Shown here piece after piece: positions 47,650 through 56,238 of a stretch of DNA of 64,000 bases. The notes under the pieces were generated by a model. That model was given only the letters and a program-made list of their open reading frames with translations, was not told where the DNA came from and made no database searches. Each line of letters opens with the position of its first letter. The stretch's first letter is position 1. A program made the position numbers and the translations under genes. Source of the stretch: an uncultured Bacilli bacterium (GTDB lineage: Bacteria > Bacillota_I > Bacilli_A > RF39 > UBA660); contig CALVIG010000001.1 of assembly GCA_944329425.1 (NCBI GenBank), positions 160,015 to 224,014 of the forward strand. The letters are read 5' to 3'.

Positions 47650-50277
47650 TTAATTATTTTCTTTTAACTTAGCTTGCGCTGCAGCAAGTCTTGCTATTGG
47701 TACTCTAAATGGAGAGCAAGATACATAGTCAAGTCCAATCTTATGACAGAACTCTACTGAAGAAGGATCTCCACCATGTTCACCACAGATACCAATGTGT
47801 AAATTTGGATTAACTGGTTTACCAAGTTTAATTGCAGTTTCCATTAACTTACCAACACCAGTTTGGTCTAGTTTAGCGAATGGATCATTTTCAAATATCT
47901 TCTTATCATAGTATGCATCTAAGAATTTACCTGCATCATCCCTTGAGAATCCATAAGTCATTTGAGTTAAATCGTTTGTTCCGAAGCAGAAGAAATCAGC
48001 ATCTTTAGCTATTTCATCAGCTGTTAATGCAGCTCTTGGAATTTCGATCATGGTACCTACTTCATATTCTAATTCGATACCTGATTCTTTTATTTCGTTA
48101 TCAGCTGTTTCAACAACTATGTTTTTAACGTATTTTAACTCTTTATCATCACAGATAAGTGGAATCATAATTTCTGGTTTAACGTTCCAATCTGGATGTT
48201 TTTTCTTAGTATTAATTGCTGCTCTAATAACGGCTTTAGTTTGCATTTTTGCTATTTCTGGATATGTAACAGCAAGACGGCATCCTCTGTGTCCCATCAT
48301 TGGGTTAAATTCGTGTAAAGAAGCAATTATTGCTTTAATGGTTTCAACTGATTTTCCTTGAGCATCTGCTAATTTCTTAATGTCTGCTTCTTCGGTTGGA
48401 ACGAATTCATGCAATGGTGGATCTAGGTACCTAATAGTAACTGGATATCCTTGTAAAGCTTCATATAAAGCTTCAAAATCACTTTGTTGATAAGGTAAAA
48501 TCTTATCTAAAGCTGCTTCTCTTTCCTCAACGGTATCAGCACAAATCATTTCTCTAAATGCTGCTATTCTGTCTTCTTCAAAGAACATGTGTTCAGTACG
48601 GCAAAGACCAATACCTTCAGCACCTAATTCACGAGCTTTTTTAGCATCAGCTGGAGTATCAGCGTTCGTTCTAACCTTTAGCGTTCTAATCTTATCAGCC
48701 CATGCCATAACACGTCCAAATTCACCTGCTATAGTAGCATCAACGGTTGGGATTTGTCCATCATATATGTTACCAGTAGAACCATCAATTGAGATATAAT
48801 CTCCTTCATGGTAAGTCTTTCCAGCTAAAGTGAATTTTTTGTTTTCTTCATCCATTACGATATCACCGCAACCAGATACACAGCAAGTACCCATACCACG
48901 AGCTACAACGGCAGCGTGAGAAGTCATACCACCACGAACGGTTAAAATACCTTGTGATGCTTTCATACCCGTAATATCTTCTGGAGAAGTTTCAAGTCTA
49001 ACTAAAACGACTTTTTCTCCTCTTGCGTTCCAATTTTCAGCATCTTCAGCGGTAAATACTACCTTACCACAAGCTGCACCTGGAGACGCTCCAAGTCCTT
49101 TTCCAGCAGGAGTTGCTGCTTTTAATGCTTTAGCATCAAATTGTGGGTGAAGTAAAGTATCCAAGTTACGAGGATCAATCATTGCAACTGCTTCTTCTTC
49201 ACTGCGCATTCCTTCATCAACTAAATCACAAGCTATCTTTAATGCTGCTTGAGCAGTTCTCTTACCATTTCTTGTTTGAAGCATGTATAATTTACCATGC
49301 TCTACGGTAAATTCCATATCTTGCATATCCCTATAATGATTTTCTAGAGTTTTGCAAACTTCCTTAAATTGTTTGAATGCTTCTGGGAATTTTTCTTCCA
49401 TTTCAGTAATGTGCATTGGTGTTCTAACACCTGCAACAACGTCTTCACCTTGTGCGTTAGTTAAGAATTCCCCAAATAAACCTTTTTCACCAGTAGCAGG
49501 GTCACGAGTGAATGCAACACCAGTACCACAGTCGTCTCCCATGTTACCAAATGCCATAGCTTGTACGTTTACAGCAGTTCCCCATGAATAAGGAATATCA
49601 TTATCTCTTCTATAAACGTTTGCTCTTGGGTTATCCCATGATCTAAATACAGCTTTAACAGCTCCCATTAATTGTTCTTTAGGATCATCTGGGAAATCAG
49701 CACCAATCTTAGACTTATATTCTGCTTTAAATTGGTTAGCTAATTCTTTTAAATCTTCAGCATCAAGTTCAACGTCTTGTTTAACGCCTTTCTTTTCTTT
49801 CATTTCGTCAATAAGTTGTTCAAAATACTTCTTACCAACTTCCATAACTACATCTGAATACATTTGAATAAATCTTCTATAGCAATCCCAAGCCCAACGA
49901 GGATTATTTGATTTTTCTGCAATAACGTTTACAACATCTTCGTTAAGACCCAAATTTAAAATAGTATCCATCATACCAGGCATAGATGCTCTAGCACCAG
50001 ATCTAACAGAAACTAAAAGTGGATTTTCTTTATCACCAAACTTCTTTCCAGTGATTTCTTCCATCTTGCCAATATACTCATTAATTTGAGATTGAATTTC
50101 TTCGTTTATTTCTTTTCCATCTTCATAATACTGAGTACATGCTTCAGTAGTGATTGTGAAACCTTGTGGTACTGGAAGACCAATATTAGTCATTTCTGCT
50201 AAGTTAGCACCTTTACCACCAAGAAGGTTTCTCATATCAGCGTTTCCTTCTTTAAAAAGGTAAACCCATTTCTTCAT
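47650..50277 (-). CDS. ppdK: Pyruvate, phosphate dikinase
   Basis: An 875-residue enzyme converting pyruvate, ATP and phosphate to PEP, AMP and pyrophosphate, or the reverse in glycolysis of anaerobes. N-terminal ATP-grasp part (LLGGKGANLAEMTNIGLPVPQ), the swinging domain with the phospho-His in GGMTSHAAVVARGMGT near residue 450, and the C-terminal PEP/pyruvate barrel (GHRGCRLAVTYPEI, CGEHGGDPSSVEF). Pyrophosphate it makes can be hydrolysed by the Ppa at 9648-10148. GGAGG lies before the ATG. It stands alone between TasA-like genes. Confidence 0.98.
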   Translation of the reverse strand: MKKWVYLFKEGNADMRNLLGGKGANLAEMTNIGLPVPQGFTITTEACTQYYEDGKEINEEIQSQINEYIGKMEEITGKKFGDKENPLLVSVRSGARASMPGMMDTILNLGLNEDVVNVIAEKSNNPRWAWDCYRRFIQMYSDVVMEVGKKYFEQLIDEMKEKKGVKQDVELDAEDLKELANQFKAEYKSKIGADFPDDPKEQLMGAVKAVFRSWDNPRANVYRRDNDIPYSWGTAVNVQAMAFGNMGDDCGTGVAFTRDPATGEKGLFGEFLTNAQGEDVVAGVRTPMHITEMEEKFPEAFKQFKEVCKTLENHYRDMQDMEFTVEHGKLYMLQTRNGKRTAQAALKIACDLVDEGMRSEEEAVAMIDPRNLDTLLHPQFDAKALKAATPAGKGLGASPGAACGKVVFTAEDAENWNARGEKVVLVRLETSPEDITGMKASQGILTVRGGMTSHAAVVARGMGTCCVSGCGDIVMDEENKKFTLAGKTYHEGDYISIDGSTGNIYDGQIPTVDATIAGEFGRVMAWADKIRTLKVRTNADTPADAKKARELGAEGIGLCRTEHMFFEEDRIAAFREMICADTVEEREAALDKILPYQQSDFEALYEALQGYPVTIRYLDPPLHEFVPTEEADIKKLADAQGKSVETIKAIIASLHEFNPMMGHRGCRLAVTYPEIAKMQTKAVIRAAINTKKKHPDWNVKPEIMIPLICDDKELKYVKNIVVETADNEIKESGIELEYEVGTMIEIPRAALTADEIAKDADFFCFGTNDLTQMTYGFSRDDAGKFLDAYYDKKIFENDPFAKLDQTGVGKLMETAIKLGKPVNPNLHIGICGEHGGDPSSVEFCHKIGLDYVSCSPFRVPIARLAAAQAKLKENN

Positions 50278-50326
50278 TTATATTCCTCCTTCTTCATTTG
50301 AACATAACAATTATAACACAAACAAA

Positions 50327-50352
50327 AAAGCACTTACAATAATAAATGCTTT
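50327..50352 (-). terminator. Terminator of the 50394-50999 gene
   Basis: AAGCACTT and AAATGCTT-type arms pair imperfectly on the minus strand and are followed by T6. Confidence 0.55.
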
Positions 50353-50393
50353 ATTTTTCTTTATTTTACAATAATTTTTATATTTAAACAAAA

Positions 50394-50999
50394 CTAGTTT
50401 TGTGCTTGTTGAAATTTAAATGTTAAATTATATGTTAAAGGTTTTCCTTCTACAGGCAATTGTGGTTGTGATTCTAAACCTAACATATCAGAATCAACCC
50501 AACCATGTACAACGGTTATGTCAATTTCCTCGCCTGGTTGAAGGGTAATGTTAGCATTTGACACCTCACTATCACCCGTTTTTCCAGTTTCTTCTCCTTC
50601 TTCGGTAACACCATAATAAGCAGCCAAACTATAATCAGTATCTACATAAGAAGCATCTCCTTCAGTTTTAAAATCCATACCCTTATTGTTAGGAGATGTT
50701 ACTTCTTTAAGAACTGCAGGAATCGATCCATCATTTGTTACCGTAACATGAAATAAAACGGCTTCATTTGGTTTTAAAAATGAACTTTTCATTTCAATAT
50801 TGCTTCCATCAACTTTACATTTTGCAGATTCTTTGTTAGCGCTTGATTCATCAATTTCACAAGAATAACTCAAACTAAAATCTCCTTGAGCCGTTGCACT
50901 TCCGTTTATGGTTAACGTATCTGAAAATATTGCGTATCCTACCGCTACTACTAATATTAGAGCTACTACACCTATTATTACCATGTTTTTCTTTTTCAT
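50394..50999 (-). CDS. TasA/camelysin-like secreted protein
   Basis: About 201 residues with the same N-terminus (MKKKNMVIIGVVALILVVAV then FSDTLTINGSATAQGDFSLSY) and the same C-terminal DSDMLGLESQPQL segment as the 46089 paralog; the body again has two Cys pairs (CEID, CKVD). The start is the MKKKN ATG, with GGAG about 11 bases upstream. Its 90-bp upstream region matches that of the 46793-47497 gene closely, suggesting shared control. Surface fibre or matrix role is inferred from the family. Confidence 0.78.
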   Translation of the reverse strand: MKKKNMVIIGVVALILVVAVGYAIFSDTLTINGSATAQGDFSLSYSCEIDESSANKESAKCKVDGSNIEMKSSFLKPNEAVLFHVTVTNDGSIPAVLKEVTSPNNKGMDFKTEGDASYVDTDYSLAAYYGVTEEGEETGKTGDSEVSNANITLQPGEEIDITVVHGWVDSDMLGLESQPQLPVEGKPLTYNLTFKFQQAQN

Positions 51000-51110
51000 C
51001 TTTTCACTTTCTCCTATTATGTATTTTAACACATGTATTTATTACTATTCATGATATATTTGAAACATTTACATTTATTTACAAAAAATAAAAAAGACTA
51101 AAAGCCTTTT

Positions 51111-51737
51111 TCATAAATGTTTTGATCCATCTTCTTTCACATCAACTTTAACCAACGCATTCTTAAAAAGCATCTGTAGCAAACTAGGATATAAATACTT
51201 ATCTTTTACCGCCATCAAAAATTCATCTGGATTTATCTTTGTAAAATCTAGTTCAACGTTAAAAGGCAATTGCTCTTTTTTAGAAAGAACAAACTCTCTT
51301 AAAAATTCTCTTACACTACGACCATTTCCTTCTCTAAACGGATGAATAACCATAAGTTCATAATATTCTTCCGCTAAAAAATACGAATATCCATCTATAC
51401 TCAAAATATTTTTTACTTCTTTATTCATTTTATCAAGCTCATTTTTTAACCTTACTTCTATTTCATCAGGATTTACGAATTCCCTAAATCTGGCCATTTC
51501 ACATTTGCGATATTCTCCGGCAAAATAATAAATATCATTAAATAAAAAATAATGTATTTTTCTTAAATGATCACTATCAAATTTACCTTCTATGGGAAAC
51601 ATTTCTAAGTAAGCTAATTTTTTTAACGTTATTATCTTTTCATTTTTTGATAATTCTTCTTTATTTGTTATTCCAAGTTTATTTTTTAGTACGTTTGTAC
51701 CTTCTATAAAATACTCATCCCACGTATCATTACTCAT
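51111..51737 (-). CDS. Fic/DOC family AMP-transferase toxin
   Basis: A 208-residue Fic protein. The catalytic loop HPFREGNGR lies at residues 132-140, with the active His132, and is complete; the flap and substrate region precede it (FAGEYRKCEMARFREFV). Fic enzymes move AMP from ATP onto target proteins, for example gyrase subunits in VbhT/FicT systems. It overlaps the small upstream gene by 8 bases, the usual arrangement for a class I Fic with a separate antitoxin. It ends with TGA. Confidence 0.92.
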   Translation of the reverse strand: MSNDTWDEYFIEGTNVLKNKLGITNKEELSKNEKIITLKKLAYLEMFPIEGKFDSDHLRKIHYFLFNDIYYFAGEYRKCEMARFREFVNPDEIEVRLKNELDKMNKEVKNILSIDGYSYFLAEEYYELMVIHPFREGNGRSVREFLREFVLSKKEQLPFNVELDFTKINPDEFLMAVKDKYLYPSLLQMLFKNALVKVDVKEDGSKHL

Positions 51738-51921
51738 GTTTATTTTCCTTTCGCTTTAAAAGTAAAATCTTAGGATTTTTCATAAAACACTGTTTTATGC
51801 TTTCTCTTTCTTCTTCACTTATAATTATCCCATCAATTGCAAAGCTTGCAACCGCATCATTTACGGCCTTTTCAACCAATTTCTCATATTCTTTATTTTT
51901 TTCATCATCAACGTAACGCAT
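51730..51921 (-). CDS. VbhA-like antitoxin of the Fic protein
   Basis: A 63-residue helical protein. SFAIDGIIISEEE at residues 26-38 matches the antitoxin pattern that carries the inhibitory [S/T]xxxE[G/N] motif of class I Fic modules, but here the key Glu is Asp (S26-F-A-I-D30-G31). In VbhA the Glu blocks ATP in the Fic active site. Position directly upstream with 8 bases overlap supports the assignment. Confidence 0.83.
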   Translation of the reverse strand: MRYVDDEKNKEYEKLVEKAVNDAVASFAIDGIIISEEERESIKQCFMKNPKILLLKRKENKHE

Positions 51922-51934
51922 AAATTTACTTCCT

Positions 51935-52834
51935 TTACTTATTTTTATTTAATGGATGGCATTTTAAGTATACTTGCCTTAACCTCTCGTTTGATACGTG
52001 AGTATATATTTGGGTAGATTCTAAAGATTCATGCCCCAAAAGCTCTTGTACCGTTAAAATATCACAACCTTCGTTAAGCAAATGCGTTGCAAAAGTATGT
52101 CTTAACATGTGCGGCGAAACATGTTTTTTTAACGCAGCTTTTTTTACTATGTTATCAATTATTTTTTCTACACCTCTAGTTGTTATGTTCTTACCATGCT
52201 CATTTATTATTAAATAGTCACTATTTATTTTATGCTTTTGTAATATCTTTTTTCTACCATCGTTTATAAAATTATTCATCGAATCCAAACAATAATCTCC
52301 AAACGGATCAATTCTTTCTTTATTACCTTTACCTAAAATTCTTACCTCTTTTCTAGAAAAGTCTATATCATCTAACTTTATGTTTACCAATTCACTTACC
52401 CTTATACCGGTTGCGTACAATACTTCTAATATTAATCTATCCCTTTGACCTAAAGGGGTTGTAACATCGGGAGTATTAAAAATTATTTCTAGCTCCTCCA
52501 CCCCTAAATACCTAGGTAATTTCTTTTCTTTTTTAGGAGTTGAAACATACTTAAATGGATTGGTACTAATTAAATCGTTTTTAAATAAATATTTATAAAA
52601 ACACCTTAGTGAACTAAGTTTTCTTGCAACTGAACTTCTGGATAGTTTTTTATTATAAAGTTCCATTAAATATCCCTTAATGAAATCATAATCCACCGCT
52701 AAATAATCAATCATTTCTTTATCTAAATAATCTTTAAATTCCAAAATATCAATATTATAATTTTTAGCGGTATTTAAAGAATAATTTTTTTGTTTTATTA
52801 TGTAATTCATAAATTTTTGTATATTATCATTCAT
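51935..52834 (-). CDS. XerC/XerD-type tyrosine recombinase
   Basis: About 299 residues. N-terminal SAM-like core-binding domain (YSLNTAKNYNIDILEF) and C-terminal catalytic domain with the first Arg in ATGIRVSELVN, HMLRHTFATHLL, LGHESLESTQIYTHV and the nucleophilic Tyr therein. It probably resolves chromosome dimers at dif; whether it is XerC or XerD cannot be told, and only one is visible. The start at 52834 follows AGGTG by 6 bases. A terminator-like hairpin (GATAAAAG/CTTTTATC) separates it from the upstream gene. Confidence 0.92.
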   Translation of the reverse strand: MNDNIQKFMNYIIKQKNYSLNTAKNYNIDILEFKDYLDKEMIDYLAVDYDFIKGYLMELYNKKLSRSSVARKLSSLRCFYKYLFKNDLISTNPFKYVSTPKKEKKLPRYLGVEELEIIFNTPDVTTPLGQRDRLILEVLYATGIRVSELVNIKLDDIDFSRKEVRILGKGNKERIDPFGDYCLDSMNNFINDGRKKILQKHKINSDYLIINEHGKNITTRGVEKIIDNIVKKAALKKHVSPHMLRHTFATHLLNEGCDILTVQELLGHESLESTQIYTHVSNERLRQVYLKCHPLNKNK

Positions 52835-52874
52835 ATACATCACCTAAAATAATTATAACATAAAAGATAAAAGT

Positions 52875-54029
52875 CTAAATACTTTTATCCTCCACGTCCA
52901 CGATAAATCCCGCATCACTATAAACCATGTTATGATTTTCTAATTCACAAAGATAATACTCTAATTTTTGTATCTTTTTTTCCAAATCTTTAATATCACT
53001 TAAAACGATGTTAAGCTGTGCTGTTACAAAGTCTTTATCTTGAGTAAAACCTCCCGTTTTCAAAGATTGTTGTAAATTTACTTCTTCATCTTTCTTTTGG
53101 GATAAACATGATCTTAGTTCTTCTATTTCGATCATTAATTCAAATTCATTATCTTCCTTAGAATCTTGATCTTGTGATAACCGTTGTTTGTTATAATCTA
53201 TTATTTCTTGCTCGGTAATCTTACTTGGGTTATTTACAACTATTTCATTCGGAGTATTTTCGTTCATGAATTTTCTTACGTTTCTTCTAATACTATTTCT
53301 GACGTACGAAACATAACTACCACATACTTGTTTTTCTAGATTTTTATTTAACGCTTTTACATTGCTATACGAATAGTCGGTTAGCAAATTACCAGTCCTT
53401 TGTTTTACTAAAAAAGCAAAGTTAATTCTTTTTCGATCATCTTTAAACGCATCTTCTACCAAAGCTTGAGCACACGTGCTTGATACCGCTATAAACATCC
53501 AAGGATTATTAAATAAAACCCCATATCTTTCATCGTACTTATACGGATCATCCATGTCATATTTCATGCATCTTACTTTATGCTTGGCATAATCAAAATT
53601 TTTACCCGCAAACTGACCATGTAATTGTTTTAAAAACGTCTTATCTTCTTTGCTAATGTTATCAAAAACACAATCATCTAAAGATATAGAAAAACTACTT
53701 ATAAGTTTATCTTTTAATACTTTTTTATCCGCTAACAAAACGTCTATGTCAGGATTGTAAACCATTTTTATTTTATTAGATTTTTTTGACTTGGACGTCC
53801 TAATAGAAAAAGGATCATTATCAAAACTTAAATTAGGATTTAAATAACGCATTAAATAACTTCTTACGGAAAAAGTCTTATCGTTTGGCATAAACTTAAG
53901 TAATTCACTTGGATTATTACAATATGACACGTACTTTTCAAGGGTAATCAAATCATAACTGGCCAAAGGCACTAAAAAGGATTTTCCGTTAACATTTAAA
54001 TTTACCGTTAAAACATACTTCTTTTTCAT
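52875..54029 (-). CDS. Unknown protein A of a two-gene paralogous operon
   Basis: A 384-residue protein I do not recognise. The N-terminal 110 residues (YVLTVNLNVNGKSFLVPLAS, then KIKMVYNPDIDVLLADKKVL) resemble the same region of the upstream 261-residue protein. The middle is soluble with several Cys (CVFDN, VRCMKYD, TCAQALVED, VCGSY), and the C-terminal 110 residues form a charged coiled coil (IEELRSCLSQKKDEE, IKDLEKKIQKLEYYL). No membrane segment. It starts 15 bases after the upstream gene. Likely a lineage-specific family. Confidence 0.65.
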   Translation of the reverse strand: MKKKYVLTVNLNVNGKSFLVPLASYDLITLEKYVSYCNNPSELLKFMPNDKTFSVRSYLMRYLNPNLSFDNDPFSIRTSKSKKSNKIKMVYNPDIDVLLADKKVLKDKLISSFSISLDDCVFDNISKEDKTFLKQLHGQFAGKNFDYAKHKVRCMKYDMDDPYKYDERYGVLFNNPWMFIAVSSTCAQALVEDAFKDDRKRINFAFLVKQRTGNLLTDYSYSNVKALNKNLEKQVCGSYVSYVRNSIRRNVRKFMNENTPNEIVVNNPSKITEQEIIDYNKQRLSQDQDSKEDNEFELMIEIEELRSCLSQKKDEEVNLQQSLKTGGFTQDKDFVTAQLNIVLSDIKDLEKKIQKLEYYLCELENHNMVYSDAGFIVDVEDKSI

Positions 54030-54044
54030 GAGACCTCCAAAACA

Positions 54045-54830
54045 CTACTTTAAATTTTCGTATTCTTTATCATATTTATTTTTAAATTGCTCTAAATTTA
54101 AAATCATTTGATTACGTAATTCTTTATCGTCTAACATACTTTTTCTTTCGTTTAATGATGATGCACTTATCATGTTAGTTATACCATTGTCTAAAGAATT
54201 AAATAATTTCTTAAACTTAAGTGCTAAGTTCCTTCTAGATTCAATGCTTTGATTAAGTTTTTTACACAATATCGCTATGTTATCTTTGTCCGTTGCTATA
54301 GCCGCTACCATAAGTTCATCATAAGGAAGATCTGAAAATTCTTTATAAACTTCATAAGTATCTATCATGCAAGAAATTTTTTTATTTTTAACGTAAGTTT
54401 CATACAAATATTTAAAAAAGTTATACTTATTTAAGGCTTTGTTTAATCTTGAAGTTTTAAGCTTTGATCTTTGAAACTCATCATAACTCATTTTCTCTTT
54501 TACGATGGCATTTTTTAATTCAATTTCATTAATGTATAATACGTCCATATCATTTTTAAAAATAACGTCCATTATGGGCTTAAAATCCCCATCTGTTATG
54601 AAAAAATTATCACTTAAATCATTATTATTTAAATCTATCATATGACATAAATTATTTTTTACATATTCTTTTAATTCAGTCGGTAACGAATTAAATAATT
54701 CAAGGTAACCATCATAATTACTCGTAAATTCATCCATGCTTTTTAAATCAAGTGATAATATTGGAAAGTTATGTTCATGACCATATTTGTTTTTTCCTTT
54801 AAAATACAAAGTATACTTTTTTAATGCCAT
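54045..54830 (-). CDS. Unknown protein B of a two-gene paralogous operon
   Basis: A 261-residue protein I do not recognise. N-terminus KKYTLYFKGKNKYGHEHNF then PILSLDLKSMDEFTSNYDGY, LFNSLPTELKEYV and MDVIFKNDMDVLYINEIEL; this aligns by eye with the N-terminal part of the 384-residue neighbour. The C-terminal half is helical and basic. It is first in its operon, with a palindrome-covered promoter at 54850-54885. No signal peptide. Confidence 0.65.
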   Translation of the reverse strand: MALKKYTLYFKGKNKYGHEHNFPILSLDLKSMDEFTSNYDGYLELFNSLPTELKEYVKNNLCHMIDLNNNDLSDNFFITDGDFKPIMDVIFKNDMDVLYINEIELKNAIVKEKMSYDEFQRSKLKTSRLNKALNKYNFFKYLYETYVKNKKISCMIDTYEVYKEFSDLPYDELMVAAIATDKDNIAILCKKLNQSIESRRNLALKFKKLFNSLDNGITNMISASSLNERKSMLDDKELRNQMILNLEQFKNKYDKEYENLK

Positions 54831-54849
54831 AATAAAAGCCTCCTATTAT

Positions 54850-54885
54850 GTGATAATAATATCACTTTTTAAAGAGGCTTGTCAA
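54850..54885 (-). promoter_or_regulatory. Promoter with palindromic operator over the -10
   Basis: TTGACA (54880-54885), 18-bp spacer, TATTAT (54856-54861) on the minus strand. A perfect inverted repeat GTGATA / TATCAC (54850-54855 and 54860-54865) covers the -10, a typical repressor site. The RBS AGGAGG follows. Confidence 0.7.
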
Positions 54886-54897
54886 TCAAACTACTCG

Positions 54898-55374
54898 TTA
54901 TAAAAGTTTGTTTTTCTTAAAAACAAAAAGCTTATTGGTAACGTAATTAAACATAAAGGTTATTAAAGAACTTAACACCTTAGAGTAAGCGTTTGGAACG
55001 TTAAATTTTTCGATTAACAGTACCAAAATAGAAGAATCTATCATAAAACCAATTATCCTTAATACTATGAAAACAAATAGTTGATAAATCCTCGCTTTTC
55101 TTCTTATTGGTCTACTTTTAAAAATTCTTTGGTCCCAAACGAAAAGAACCGCAAAAGAAACAAAGTACGCGATAAAGTTAGCTACAATATACTTGCCGTT
55201 AGTTATCCATGTTATGAAAAAATATAAAAAATAAAGAATACCCGTACAAACGGTAGAAACTATGCTATAATCAAAAAATTCTTTGTTTTTATAATATAAT
55301 TTTTCTATAAAGTTTTTCTTTTTAAAAATGTTTTTTATATTTCTTTTTTTAAATATATCCACTTCTATCACCAC
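54898..55374 (-). CDS. GtrA family membrane protein
   Basis: A 158-residue protein with four hydrophobic spans and the GtrA-type pattern (FFDYSIVSTVCTGILYFL, VANFIAYFVSFAVLFVWDQRIF, and the final SSLITFMFNYVTNKLFVF). GtrA proteins help flip or attach sugars for cell-wall or teichoic-acid modification. The N-terminal 30 residues are strongly basic. No partner glycosyltransferase is visible in the window. Confidence 0.85.
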   Translation of the reverse strand: MVIEVDIFKKRNIKNIFKKKNFIEKLYYKNKEFFDYSIVSTVCTGILYFLYFFITWITNGKYIVANFIAYFVSFAVLFVWDQRIFKSRPIRRKARIYQLFVFIVLRIIGFMIDSSILVLLIEKFNVPNAYSKVLSSLITFMFNYVTNKLFVFKKNKLL

Positions 55375-55406
55375 TTTAAAACTATCGTTAATTATACCAC
55401 AAAAAA

Positions 55407-55425
55407 AGAAGCTTATCTAGCTTCT
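55407..55425 (-). terminator. Terminator of spoVS
   Basis: AGAAGCT and AGCTTCT pair around a 5-base loop with T7 on the minus strand; overlaps the spoVS stop. Confidence 0.75.
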
Positions 55426-55673
55426 ACTATTAATTTAATTGCGGTTCTTTCTTCCCCTTCAATTACTATATCCGTAAATGCTGGGATGCAAACCAAGTTT
55501 TTACCTGATGGAGCAACAAACCCTCTTGCTATTGCAATGGCTTTTATCGCTTGGTTTAAAGCTCCCGCACCAATTGCCTGTATCTCAACTGATCCTTTTT
55601 CTCTAAATACGTTAGCAAGTGCTCCTGCAACGCTACTTGGATTTGACTTTGATGAAACTTTAAGTGTTTCCAT
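55413..55673 (-). CDS. spoVS: Stage V sporulation protein S
   Basis: An 86-residue Alba-like protein. The sequence LKVSSKSNPSSVAGALANVF, then IQAIGAGALNQAIKAIAIAR and ICIPAFTDI-type end are near-invariant in SpoVS. In Bacillus it is needed for normal spore development; homologs also occur in some non-spore-formers. Its presence with SspI supports sporulation in this lineage. AAGGAGG precedes the ATG and a terminator follows, so it is monocistronic. Confidence 0.95.
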   Translation of the reverse strand: METLKVSSKSNPSSVAGALANVFREKGSVEIQAIGAGALNQAIKAIAIARGFVAPSGKNLVCIPAFTDIVIEGEERTAIKLIVEAR

Positions 55674-55737
55674 GTTTATTTCCTCCTTAATATTTTAGTC
55701 ATTATAAATATATTAAAAAAGAAAATAATTATTCTAA

Positions 55738-56238
55738 TTATTGGTTAAACATGTCAATAACTTCTGATAAATGTGATATTTCTGGAAAGTCTCCGTTTTC
55801 TGGTTCTTTAACAAACTTTATTCCAATACCAAGTCTTTTTTGCCACTCTTTAATGTTACCAGAATAATCATCAATAAGTATCGCAGCACTTGGGTTTACC
55901 ACGTCTGTTTTTGGAATTTCTTTAGGAACGCTAACAACCGTAACCAGTGGTAAAACCTTATGTAAATACTTTATTTTTTGTACCATTTCGTTAGTTGAAT
56001 TAACGTGTGTTAATATGTACACGTTAAATTTTTTAGATGCACATATTTTCTTTATTTCATTTATGCTATCGTTTATAACGTCCGTTTCTTCGATTAACTT
56101 TTTCCAGTCTAAGTTCCTAAAATACTCCGTTACTTTTTCATAATCATTTTTATCTATTCCTGATTCTTCTAACACCTTATAAGTTTTACTCATGGTATCT
56201 AATATAACTCCATCAAAGTCTATGTATAATTGTTTCAT
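55738..56238 (-). CDS. HAD-superfamily phosphatase, 5'-nucleotidase-like
   Basis: A 166-residue HAD protein with motif I DFDGVILDT at residues 7-15, motif II in YILTHVNST near 95, and motif III/IV near IDDYSGNIKEW at 125. The short cap and the IDDYSGN ending resemble the NT5C/deoxyribonucleotidase group. The substrate is not known. It overlaps the end of the upstream RluA gene by 26 bases. Confidence 0.8.
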   Translation of the reverse strand: MKQLYIDFDGVILDTMSKTYKVLEESGIDKNDYEKVTEYFRNLDWKKLIEETDVINDSINEIKKICASKKFNVYILTHVNSTNEMVQKIKYLHKVLPLVTVVSVPKEIPKTDVVNPSAAILIDDYSGNIKEWQKRLGIGIKFVKEPENGDFPEISHLSEVIDMFNQ

